Source: Anthoceros angustus | Lineage: Eukaryota; Streptophyta; Anthocerotopsida; Anthocerotales; Anthocerotaceae | Direction: 5' to 3' | Assembly: GCA_010909165.1 (NCBI GenBank) | Contig: MU008205.1 | Span: 62,001-126,000 of the forward strand | DNA length: 64,000 nt | Shown here: positions 49,070-59,599 of the stretch, piece after piece | Layout: every line of letters begins with the position of its first letter | Numbering within the stretch: position 1 is the first letter of the stretch | The notes under the pieces: model-generated | Seen by the model: the letters and a program-made list of their open reading frames with translations, nothing else | Told to the model about the DNA's origin: nothing | The model's database searches: none | Translations under genes and position numbers: made by a program

Positions 49070-52000
49070 GATGGCTCCCAAAAGAAAACCCACAGGTCCT
49101 GCTGGACCAGGAAAGAAACAAGGATCCCTGGCTGAAGTTATGGCCAAGCCATACACAAGACAACGTGTCAAATCTGCAGTTCTCCACACTGCAACTCATC
49201 CACTGCAGGATGATGGTAAAGTTGATGGTGTCTTGGTGCACAGCGAAGGAACTTATTTAGTTCCAAAAAAAGACATTCCCAAACCGCCAAGGCACTTCTC
49301 ATCCAAGAAGGATGCTCGACGGCATTGAGTTTGTGAAGAGGAGAAGGGTGGACACTGACTGTGGCATTGGTTGAAGGTCCTCTTGCGAGATTACTAACTA
49401 TGTCCCAAAGGTCCGAGAGAGGGGTCCAGTGGGGAGAATGATTTCTTGATAACCGACGATCCCATGGTTGTGAGGCCGCCAAAGCCTGAGTCTAGAGATT
49501 TGTGTGTGTGGTTGAACAGATGCTTTATGGCGCTTTTCCATGCCTGTGGTTCCCCGACCGAGTCATCCCGATCAAGAAGTGCTTGATATGTTTTGAGAGG
49601 CTAAAGTGTGATGATCCCAAGATGACTTTGCCATGGGTATGGAGGAAATTGATGATGAAGCAATTTTAGAGAGCGGGATTTGACCCAATAGTCCCGAGGG
49701 AGCCGTGAATGATGCTTTGAGTGGTGGGAGGATAGGTCCAAACGGTAATAACGTGTCAAGTCGTCTGGCCTTTATGAAAGTGAGTGTCAGGGATGGGATA
49801 CCGTTGAGGATATCCTCACAAGGATCTAAATCTTATTCGATATCCTTTTTCCATCAAGTTCGAATCGAAGGACAACAGATTTTCTCGTAAACGTAAGTGA
49901 TGTTTTTTTTGATTTTGATAGTTCGACTTCTTTCACATGACCGATTTCGATCTTCTGCAGTTGATGTCTTTCTTTCGTGGTTTTAACCGAATTTTAACAA
50001 GGAAGTGCATCTGAACCAAAGCCGCTTGGTATGTTCCTGATCAACATGTTTCATGGAATTTTCCATGGGTCCCGGGTTGCGCCCATGAAAATCGAAGGAC
50101 CTTGGGATTGTGTCATGTCGAAAAGAGGTGAAGTTGATTGATGATGATGAGCGATTCTTTCACACAGAGATCATCAATGCTCATTTGGGCGGGGCTCAAA
50201 AAGGTAATATTGTTGGTTTTGGGGTGCATTTTGATTGTTCATTTATGGTTTTAAACGGAGCCTTATGCCTATATTGTTTGGTGTGTGCATATTTTTGCAT
50301 GACCAGTTTGGAGTTCGAGGTGGTGAAGAGTTACATAACCCGCTCATTAGGGACTTCTCGCTCAGCAGATTCAAAGTGTGGACCTTTTGTTCAAGATGTT
50401 TTGATGTTTTGATGTTTTGATGTTTTGATGTTTTGATGTTTTGATGTATCAGATGAGCTCCTTCATTTGCGGTATGAAGAACTTCAAAAATTACAAAGTG
50501 GACATGAAGAATTACCAGAGTGAGCATTTCCGCCAAAAAGGTCAAGATCTACGGATGTTATCGAAACTTTTAAAGTCAAGTATTGATCACTCTCCCAAGT
50601 GGTGCATAGCGACAAAATTTGTCAATTCGGGGTTTCTTCAATTCAACCATTGATAACCCAAGATCAAATGTAAGTTTTGTTGTTATTGGGCTTAAGTTTT
50701 GTGGTTTGTATTTAACCGCTTTGTTTTTTGGCTAGGCTTGGTATGCAAAACTCGTGTTTCAAAAAGGAATGTTGTCAAGGTTCATGAAGACCATGATGAA
50801 GTGGGCTTGTTGGCTATTACACCAATAAGAGCTGCCGTGTAACGATGATTACACGCTTGACGATGGCTCGGTGCCTTGATCTTTGGGAGAAGTGTGACCG
50901 CCATAAACGGATGCATTTCAAGGTAATATGTTTTGAAAGCTTGTGACATTTGAGTCCTTTGTATGTTCCTTCGACGCTCGATGTTTTGCGATATGACCGT
51001 CCGTCAAGCAAAACAGTACCGCAGAAGAGTCCTTGTTCGGTGAACGCGATCCTATCAGGAGCTTTTGAACGAAGAACTTAATCGGATGCAGGATGATTTA
51101 AGGGGTGTTCTTCCGTCATCCTCAATGTGACTCAAATTGTATTTTCTAGTCACAAGATCACTTGCAAGTGCAACAGGTTAACAATGTAAGTGTTTGAGAT
51201 TTGTTGCAAGTATAGGGACTTATCAAAACTCGTGTCCCGACTTGTTTTTTTTGTGTCTTAGGTCTCCTCCACTCGTTCATTCATCATGAAAGGCATCTTT
51301 GAACAATGTCAAGACGAATCGAGTTTTCCGCACCATGTGGTCCATCGTGTCTCAAGTTCGTTGGTATTGTCAGTTCCTTTGTTGTAGCCGCCATGTTGGA
51401 TCTGTTTTAATCATCTTGGTTTATTCTTGGCGGTGGGAGGCTGTGGCGTTTTGGTTGCAAACATACCTCGAAAGCGATGGCCAAGGCATCCGGATGGATA
51501 CCAGCACAACATGGGTGTTCTAGTGAAATTCCATATGTTGACAAGGTTGATTCTTTGTTTGTTGTTGTTTTCATTCTTTTGGAGTTTCGATTATGTGTTC
51601 TTCTTGGCGGTTGTGAATCCTGCGACTAGTGGAAACATTCCCTCATTTCAACATTGATACAGCTCTGAGGGAAGTCGATGCAGTGGCCCCTTTGTTGGAG
51701 GGCATTGTGCAGAGTGAGTGTGATCAGTCATCTGAAGTTAACCAGGACAAAAATGTGGCTGTAGTAGCACCTCTGGATATCGCATTGCAACATGTGACTG
51801 CAAATGGAAATGGAAGTGGCTTTGAGCAGCGGCTTGCTGAGATCTCCCGAGTACGGGAATTGGAGTATGATAGACTGAAAGAAACTGGAGTTTCAACGGC
51901 AAAAGGATTTGGAGGCACTTATAGAGAGACAGGCGTAGCGCTTGAATTACGAGTCTCTAAGCAAAGAGAGAAAGCCCTTGAGATTCAGAGGCGAGAAATG

Positions 52001-52371
52001 TGGAGAGGAGACAAGAGCACATTAAGCATCAAGAGAAACTCAAGCAGCAGCAGAAAGAGCAGCAAGAGGTTCGAAGATTGCAGTGAAAGACAGGAGAAGA
52101 ATGTGCCTCGAGATATTTGCATCGCTATCTCGCGAAAATCCCGGATTGGTAAGTTTTCTTATGCTCTTTATTAATCGCAGTAGATTGAAAATCAATGGTT
52201 GTGTTTTATTGGGTTGTGACCTTGCAGGAAGACGGACAATTTCGTCCAAGTCCTCAGCTTCATCAATTGGTTGCCAATTATGATAATGTTGTACAAGTGC
52301 CAATCAAGCCAAGTGGTCGGGAAAATTACATTTTCAATCTGTATAATTGTACAGTGAATTTCCCTAAATAA
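49070..52371 (+). mobile_element. Unrecognised multi-exon repeat gene, plus-strand, copy 1 (decayed)
   Basis: Starts after an acceptor (ttattgcag) with MAPKRKPTGPAGPGKKQ, then YTRQRVKSAVLHTATHPLQ, DGVLVHSEGTYLVPKK and RHFSSKKDA, where the frame breaks. Further exons match copy 2 in order: DDFAMGMEEIDDEA (near 49630) and VPEGAVNDALSGG (near 49700). Later exons, not reached in copy 2, include ERFFHTEIINAHLGGAQKG (50150-50205), DELLHLRYEELQKLQSGHEE (near 50450), a glutamine-rich coiled coil (QEKLKQQQKEQQEVRRLQ, near 52040), and the C-terminus KPSGRENYIFNLYNCTVNF, ending about 52371. I know no family for it. Coiled-coil content is clear, catalysis is not evident. Either an element gene or a duplicated host gene. 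Confidence 0.5.
50397..50447 (+). repeat. Eight-base microsatellite (gatgtttt)
   Basis: Six consecutive copies of gatgtttt inside an intron-like part of the copy 1 repeat gene. Confidence 0.9.
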
Positions 52372-52925
52372 GGTAAGTATCATTGCTTAAGTCTTTGTTC
52401 TGACTATTGCCAGGGTTTTCTAGTATCAGCGTAATTACGGTTTGGGTGCTGATTTTTGTTTTGTTTGTAGGTTTCATTGTTGTTGAAGCAGAGTTCAATC
52501 TATTCAGGTATTTACTCTTCATTAGTTGAATTTGTATTTCATGCCATTCGATATACAGAAACTCGCAAAGAAAAGGTTTCTTTGTTGGTTTTTGTATATC
52601 CCGGATCCGCATGAATATTATTTAACAGAAAATGTTTTGTCGATTAGCGATTTTGGTGGGATTTCTAGAATGAGCTTCTACTAGACGCACTGGTATTCAC
52701 TTGCCATTTTTCTACTCTAGTGCTCTATTTTCTACCTTGATGTTAGATCATTTTCACCCAACTTGGCATGTTTACTACTATATTGTAATGAATTTTACTA
52801 TATCGGGTAAAACAATGACCAAAAGGTCAATTCTCTCTAAAATTTACACTACCGAAAAAAAAAATCAACTAGGCGATCGAGGCCCCTGACGAGGCCGCAA
52901 TCAGACGCTTATTAATGGGCTTACT
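52372..52925. other. Spacer between two elements
   Basis: AT-rich sequence with no supported gene. A GC-rich stretch (gatcgaggcccctgacgagg, near 52877) marks the start of the next element remnant. Confidence 0.35.
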
Positions 52926-54900
52926 ATGGGAGATGAGGATATTGGCAATGTATCACAACACGATGTCGACAAGAGGAAGAAGATGAATTTCATCGAACAA
53001 GTTAGGTACCTGCGAGATGAGCTCCAAATTGCAAAGCGAGATGGTGTGACCATGAGCATGAACTGGAAGTTTAACCTTTATAAGGTGCTTGGGCTAATAG
53101 AGGACGATGAGGGCCGCGAGGATGAGCAATATAAACAAAACATGGTGGACAACATGACACATATTCTATGCATTGCGAAATTGGAGGGAAAGGTTTGGGA
53201 GAATGTTGATAGTATTTTCACAAAGTGGGAAGCCATGGAGCTACGAGGCGGGCAAAGCATGTGGCGGTGGGACCAAGAAGAGCAAAGCATAAAGTTGGTG
53301 ATGAAACAAAGTCATTGAAGGTGTATTTAGCGAAAGAAATGCAGGCAAGCCATGGCGATTTCAAGGTATTCCTCCGGGAGGCGGCGAGAAGATGCTAATG
53401 GTGTGGCGAGAAGGTGTTGTGGTCTTCTAGACTGAATGGAATGTCCAAGGAGGTGACACTGCGGAAGAAATTTCATGTCATACAAGTGGCTATGGCAAAG
53501 CATCCGGGTGTAGTTCATTCGACATGGTGAGAGAAGAATACCCACTACACTCATCGGATGCGATGTCGCGAGGTTCCAAACCGCTTTTGAGGAAAGGTAT
53601 GTCCTTCTATGTCCTGTTGATTAGATTGGTTGAAGGCGCGGCTTCGGCACCCCTCCTGTCGTTTTTCTTGTTTTTCAAGCGGGGAAGGAAGAGGCGGGCG
53701 GCATGCGCCCTCTTCTCCGGCGTGTGATTGTGAAGCTTTAGCGGTTGTCTTCGTGCAAGTAAAAGATGTTGAAGACACGAAATTGCGAGGATTTTCAAGC
53801 TTTCATACGAGAGGTGCACACATGGAAAGGCTTGGAGGACGAGCAAAGGGCACTTGCGGACATGGACATGGAGGAAGGGCTCCAATCTTTCGTGCCAAAA
53901 GCGGAGAATATTGTGAACTACGGTGGTATCAAGAGATGCCTTGGACATGCGGGGTTTCTGGGTTCAGAAGGTACACACTATTGTTGATGGATGTGCCGAT
54001 TCAATAAGGGACAACATGATGTGAAGATGGATCGAGCACGGTGAACACCATTTTCCATTCTTTCCATGACATGACAAGTTGCTCGGAGATTAGATTGATA
54101 GTCATGCATGGAGTAGAAGAGCTGCACATGGTGAGAGAGGCAATGCGGAAGTGGTGCAGTGTGGAGGGATGGTCTCCTTCGTTTGGGATAAAGCGAATAT
54201 GCTGGCGACCAAGGAGGCTATGACACATGGAGTACATCACGGTGGGTGGGGTTTCACCTCCAAGATCGGAAGATGTCTATGCTCCCGAATAACTTGCGGG
54301 GCTCTTTCAACAATGGGCGTCCTTGCCGCGACAACGTGAAGAAATTTATTGTATATGTCATTTGACAAGGCGGTGGTATGTGCATACCGAGGCCTCTAGG
54401 CACGATGATGAAGCTCATCAAGAACTTTTCGAAAGAGGGAGCGGGTTACGGATGTATGTCTTTGGGAGTGGTACTACGACATTGGCGGCATGTATGGCCA
54501 ATTGTATTGTCGTGGATATTGATAAGCGGTGTGAGTTTATTCCACGGAGGATCCATGGATATGAAGTGCTTGCGGATGAGGAGGAATTGACTCATGAGCC
54601 GCACTGCCGGGGACCCTCCCAGTGCAGGCTAAGGAATTGAGTTTTCGAGAAGGATGTCTCCAGCTCGTGGTTCCTTTGGGGTTGAATAGGATGAAGGAGA
54701 TCACGGAGATATTCGGGCGATGGCCAACAAACCTTGCCCACCTTATGGCAGCGAGAACAACGGGAAAGGAAATGATGGTGGCCTTTTGGATGCGGAGAAT
54801 GCCATGAGGAGAATGACGAAGATGCGGAGGAGGCAAGGGTAAATGCGGTAGTCTTTGGATATGCAGGCGGTGCCACAGTCCCAACCATGCGGATTAATTG
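52926..54900 (+). mobile_element. Element remnant with N4/N6-type DNA methyltransferase relic
   Basis: The first open frame (52926-53318, 130 residues, MGDEDIGNVSQHD start, charged and helical) looks like a gag or linker protein I cannot place. After frame breaks a second conserved-looking block follows (ALADMDMEEGLQSFVPKAE, near 53850). Then come parts of an amino-methyltransferase of the bacterial N6_N4 type in the order expected for the beta class. A motif IV-like LLLMDVPIQ lies near 53978-54004 (normally DPPY), LIVMHGVEELHMVREAM near 54097-54147, KLIKNFSKEGAG at 54411-54446, and after a shift FGSGTTTLAA with VVDIDKR at 54461-54529. Such enzymes make N4-methylcytosine or N6-methyladenine. 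Several lesions make this copy inactive. No reverse transcriptase was seen. Confidence 0.65.
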
Positions 54901-55106
54901 GGCGATTAGGTCAAAGTTAAGTGGCGGTGTCCCATGATTTGATTTCGTTATAGTGCAAAAGCATGCCGTCTTGACTTATATACATATTACGTGTTTGGGA
55001 TTTGAATCCTTTTATGCATATGTTACGTACCATTGTGTTCATAGTTTGCATACATTCTTTGCATGCATGACTTGATCTCCTCATTATCATATCCGCATAT
55101 CATATC

Positions 55107-55345
55107 GATGAAATCGGACAAAACCATATGCCATTCGGATGCTTGCGGCCAAAACCGATGAATGAAAAAAGGCGCTTTTGTGTATGCGATGAAATCGGAC
55201 AAAACCATATTGTATGCCATTCGGATGCTGCGGCCAAAACGATGAATGAAAAAAGGCTTTTGTATGCGATGAAATCGGACAAAACCATCTTGTATGCCAT
55301 TCGGATGCTTGCGGCCAAAACGATGAATGAAAAAGGCGGCTTTTG
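55107..55345. repeat. 80-base tandem repeat, three copies
   Basis: A unit beginning gatgaaatcggacaaaacca starts at 55107, 55188 and 55267, with small losses between copies. It lies at the 3' end of the C5-methyltransferase relic, between the two converging elements. Confidence 0.9.
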
Positions 55346-55370
55346 TCGTGGAGCGCAAGCGGTCGAGGTT

Positions 55371-56040
55371 TTACAAGGCGACATTATATTCAGCCCCTTC
55401 AAATATTAGCATGTTATGCCTTTCTGATGCTAGCACATCCTTGATAACATGATGAGGTCGCTTGGTGAACGACCTCGCACACTTCAAATGTTCCAAGGGA
55501 GCAAGGTTAGTCCACATGGACCTCAACCTATGAGCCCTCGAACCAAATTGAGCTGCATCCAATAGAAGCTCTTGACCCAACACTCCTCGGATCATGCCGA
55601 ATTCCTTATGAACTTGCTTCTTCACGCTCATGCATGCTGGCACATTCTCCAACATGTATCCACAAGGCCTTTCTTGCCCTTTCTAGATCAAGCGCAAGAT
55701 CCTCATCAGGTCATAGAACAATGCCGTTCGTGGATCCTTCAAACCTTGACCCTATCCTGCAGAGGATAGTCCTTGACACTCCCAACTGCGATGACAAGGT
55801 CCACCGCCCCAAGACAACTCAAATGGGACAACCCTATCATGCGAACATCCATCCAGCTCGTAACCCTTCACCGACTCCCACGCCGGAGGTTAGGTACTCC
55901 CCATCAAGTCCTTACGCTCGGACACAATCCTTGCTTTTGGATCCGGGTCACAATGCACGATCTTCGCACTTTGATGCCACACTTTACTGCTTCAAGCCGT
56001 GCGATGCCTCCAAAGAGTTCCACCATCACTATGCCGCCTT
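55371..56040 (-). pseudogene. C5 cytosine DNA methyltransferase relic (Dnmt3-like motif order)
   Basis: Minus-strand reading shows the motifs in order. Motif I is GIVMVELFGGIA (56035-56000), followed by CGIKVRR and, after a shift, HCDPDPKARIVSER as the motif II/III area. Then comes AVDLVIA with SWECQGLSSAG, holding the catalytic cysteine in the motif IV position (Cys codon 55778-55776). After a stop come QGLKDPRTALFYDLMRILRL, the motif VI-like MLENVPA (55655-55635), and LLLDAAQFGSRAHRLRSMWT with NL, the motif VIII position (to 55503). The gap between ENV and the AHR block equals that in animal Dnmt3 (ENVVAM to AAHRARYFWGN). At least two shifts and two stops make this copy dead. Downstream target-recognition parts merge into a tandem repeat. 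Confidence 0.82.
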
Positions 56041-56547
56041 CCCGAGGTCGCCATGTGATGACACAGGTGTTTAGGTCACAAACAGCTCAACCCTAGGCAG
56101 AACTTACGGCGGTTCTCCTCATAGGACCGGTCCTCTTGCACCATCCTCCATGCCTTTTGCACGGCTCATTTGCCACCACTCCCACCGACTTGAAGAACCT
56201 CCTCCGAGGGTGGTTGCAACCCTAGCTTGTCTTCCTCCTCCTCGTCGAAATCCTCCATCGTCGCCATGTTGTTAGACACACGCCAAGAGGTTCAAGCACG
56301 TATGGCGTGTCCTTCACCACCGCCAACACCTGGTAGACGCTGCTGGCAATGAGGTTCTCATGATCCTACCATGCACAGAGAGGGATGCGGGCAATCCGTT
56401 CATCGGTTTTGCTCCAGCCTTCTCCACCGGTCGATAGTAGACTGCTCACCACAACCACCATGACCTGTGTTACAAAGCTGCATCCCAAAGAAGACATCAA
56501 ATGTCTCGTGATCAAAGGACCAAGCAAAGGTAAAAGGTGAAGTCACC

Positions 56548-57860
56548 GTTTGGTTTGAATGAAACCTTCAGCTTGTACCTTGTCACCCCAACACATGCTC
56601 CGTGGTCCCAAATGGTCCGGATCTTCCACTTGGTTTCCTTCAACCTTTCTTGGTGGAGACCAACGCCTTCACTCTTCTTCCAACGATCACCTACTGCGGC
56701 TCTGTCAATCAACACCTCCTTGGTGCGAATCCATTGATTTCAATGTGCCTCCCGATTGTTGACCAAAGCCACCCCACTGCAGATTCCGCTTCCACGAGAT
56801 GCTTGTTCGAGGTCAAGAATGACATCATTGCTACCGCCATGGCAAATCTTGGACACTTGCTTCGCCTTCAAGGGTTGTCAACATCCGCCGAGTCAAACCC
56901 CGACTTCCTTCACGCCAACCCCATGTCTTGTAGGTGAAACATGGCATCTCCGAAGCTTTTGTGCCATCGCTCGTGTCTACGCATGGGTTTCTCCACATCG
57001 CCCACTGACTTTGATGTTGCTCCCACAGCTGTTCTCGCTGGCAATGGCTCAAACGACTTTGGCATCTTGGCATAGGTTCGGGAAGAGGATCCCAAGCTTC
57101 CTTCCGTGTCTTCCGCCTGCGTGTCAAGACATCCTCTTCCTCCTCGAGCTATCTTCTCGTAGTCGAGGTTTGTACAAAGCGTCCGCTCACAAGACATCAA
57201 ATATGCGCATCGGTGACCAAGCGGTGTACCTCGACAAAGGTGAAGTCTTGTTCTTGGTTTGAATGAAACCTTCAGCTTGTGTCACCCCAACACATGCTCC
57301 GTGGTCCCGGTGAGTCGGATCTTCCACTTGGTTTCCTTCAACCTTTCTTGGTGGAGACCAACGCTTCCTTCACTCTTCTTCCAACGATCACCTCGGTGTC
57401 AATCAACACCCTCCTTGGTGCGAATCCATTGATTTCAATGTGCCTCTCGATTGTTGACCAAAGCCACCCCCCTTACATTCCGCTTTTCCACGAGATGCTT
57501 GGTTGGAGGAGGTCGAGACATCATTGCTACTGTTGTGGCAAATCTTGGACACTTGCTTCGTCTTCAAGGGTTGTCAACATCCATGAGTCAAACCCACGAC
57601 TTCCTTCACGCTCAACCCCATGTCTTGTAGGTGAAACATGGCATCTCCGAAGCTTTTGTGCCATCGTCTCGTCGATCTGCGCATGGGTTTCTCCACATCG
57701 CCCACTGGACTTTGATGTTGCTCCCGTTGCTCCTGTTGGCAATGGCTCAAGCGACTTTGGCATCTTGGCATAGGTTCGGGAAGAGGATCCGAAGCTTCCT
57801 TCCGTGTCTTCCGCTGGTGTCAAGACATCCTCTTCTTCCTCGAGCTATCTTCTCGTAGTG
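56548..57860. repeat. 700-base direct duplication within the retroelement
   Basis: The sequence starting tggtttgaatgaaacc at 56550 recurs at 57256, and both copies run with small differences to 57250 and 57860. The second copy carries more short gaps. Confidence 0.85.
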
Positions 57861-59247
57861 CGGAGGTTTCTTCCCTTGCCCTTGATCCGTCACCGCCATG
57901 TATCCAAGCTTGTGCTCATCTTCTTCGTCCTCGATGATGAGCTGCTCTCCTTGATCTTCGCCTTCGCACCAACTTCTCCATGCAGGCGTACAATGAGCTG
58001 CCCATCGCCTTCTTTGATGCTTCCCGTTTCTTTTGTCCATGGACTTCACGGTGCCTCCTCCACGGTGCCTTTGCTCTTGATTTTGTGGATGAGGCATAGA
58101 TGCATTGGCCGGGTTGCGAGCAAACTGTAGGCCGCAATCGGATGCTTCTCCCAACATGCCGCTTCATTGTGCCTGCAGTACTCCCACCCAGGGCATGGCT
58201 CCTCACCCTTGACTCCTCCGAATGCATGCTCGCACTCATGAGGGAATGGTCCATCTCGGCACCTCACGCAGGCTCGTCACTTGGGTGTGTGGGTTGTCTC
58301 GCCGAGCTCCTCCACTCGACCTCCGCGTCGGTCATGTCGTCCACCACTCCTACTTCAGGCCGGAGTAATCACTTGCAACAAAGACGAAAAGTGTCACGGC
58401 CCTATCTTGTCGACCATCTCGTACACTTCCTTGAGGGTGTAGTGTTGCCCTTCGTCTTGTGCACCACTTGTTGCACCTTCATGCGCAGTGATATGGCAAT
58501 GCATGCAAGTACTTCTCTGTACCGACCGGTCACTCATGATCTTGGTGTCACGTACTAACCGGTCGATTCTTGATAAGCCATCTTCAGCCTCCTCGACTTC
58601 ATCTTGAAGTGTGTCACCGAGATCTTCTCATCCATGCTTGAAACTCCACCGAAGATGTCAAACATCTCTTGATGGGATCGCCCACTAGCGCCGCCTGCTC
58701 CGACCGGTTCCTTCGAGCTTGAACGCTACTCATCGTCCTCCACGTGCTCAACAACCTCGCCTTGTGCTCGCGATAGCACGCCAATGCTTCATCCCCAAGT
58801 ACCGGGCAGGACGGGAATCGCTTCGGTATCCGGTCTTCAATTCCATCTCCGCACACCGTACTTCTCGATGAAGTCCTCCGGTGGCAAGGTGCCGCCTGTG
58901 AACAACTCCATTCGATCCTTGTCTCCTCCCATCTTGGCGACTCCTAGAGACAAGTCCTCCTCGCAGTCGCTTTCACTAAGTTGTCCCAGCAGCACCAACG
59001 TGTCTTGTGTGTTGCCACTCACAGATCCTTCAAAGATTGTTGATTGAGTCGCTGCGTTCCTCCGTGATAAAATCCTAGCAGTAGGATTGTGGAGCATGCA
59101 TCTAACCCATGATGCTACGCAAGATATGTTCTTCGTTAATTAGTTCAACAAAAGGTACACAAGGTATGTTTTAAGGTGGTGCAGGGTGTCCGTTCATGAA
59201 GGGGCACACCCTTTCGTAGTGACCTAACCCTCAGACTGAACCAGATT

Positions 59248-59420
59248 ACGCAGAGCGATTAGAACGGAGGCGTCGCCGAACGGCCGAGGCCGGAGGCCGA
59301 GACCGTTCTAGGCCGTGCGCCCCGCGCGTCCGTTCCTGGCGTAAGGGAGCGCCGAGTCCGGGCCGAGACGCGCCTAACTCGATCGCGCATCGAGTGAGCC
59401 GAGGTCTGGAACTCTATAGA
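59248..59420 (+). repeat. GC-rich block, copy 2
   Basis: Diverged copy of the block at 40770-40950, same orientation, with ggccgaggccggaggccga, gcgtaagggagcg and cgagtgagccgaggtctg. It again lies beyond the 3' end of the unknown minus-strand gene. Confidence 0.7.
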
Positions 59421-59599
59421 CTTGGTGCCTAAACCACCCGGCTTATATGTCATTTCTCTCTCTCTTACGGTCATTTTTCTACATCATTTCGTTTTTGAAT
59501 CCTTTTACACAATAAAAGCATTACCTTTCCACAAGGTAATTCAAATGGTTTTGGTAAATTCTACTCATCTTCTATTGGAGTAGATGGAGTGTAAAATGG

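Larger units (their letters stand above)
55371..59100 (-). mobile_element. Retroelement remnant: gag-like start to C5-methyltransferase
   Basis: The minus strand starts at 59097 with a frame (MLHNPTARILSRR) that reaches a gag-like block: GTLPPEDFIEKYGV, then after a shift RIPKRFPSCPVLGDEALACY with REHKARLL. Further down a zinc-knuckle-like stretch appears (EEPCPGWEYCRHNEAACW with EKHP, near 58150-58210). Two direct copies of a 700-base segment follow (56548-57250 and 57253-57860), so the middle is internally duplicated. A stretch near 56512-56715 (VLIDRAAVGDRWKK then KVSFKPNGDFTF) might be a broken protease. The remnant ends in the C5-methyltransferase. I see no reverse transcriptase, integrase or long terminal repeats in the window, so the class is uncertain. 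Confidence 0.6.

Noticed and set aside
52030-52160. Coiled coil plus RYLHRYLAKIPDW as a radial-spoke protein
   Set aside because: The likeness is limited to a few residues near a generic coiled coil, and the gene recurs as a repeat.
55107-55345. Minus-strand repeat coding for FFIHRFGRKHPNG units as a repeat protein
   Set aside because: The three copies fall in different frames because of small losses, so no continuous repeat protein exists.
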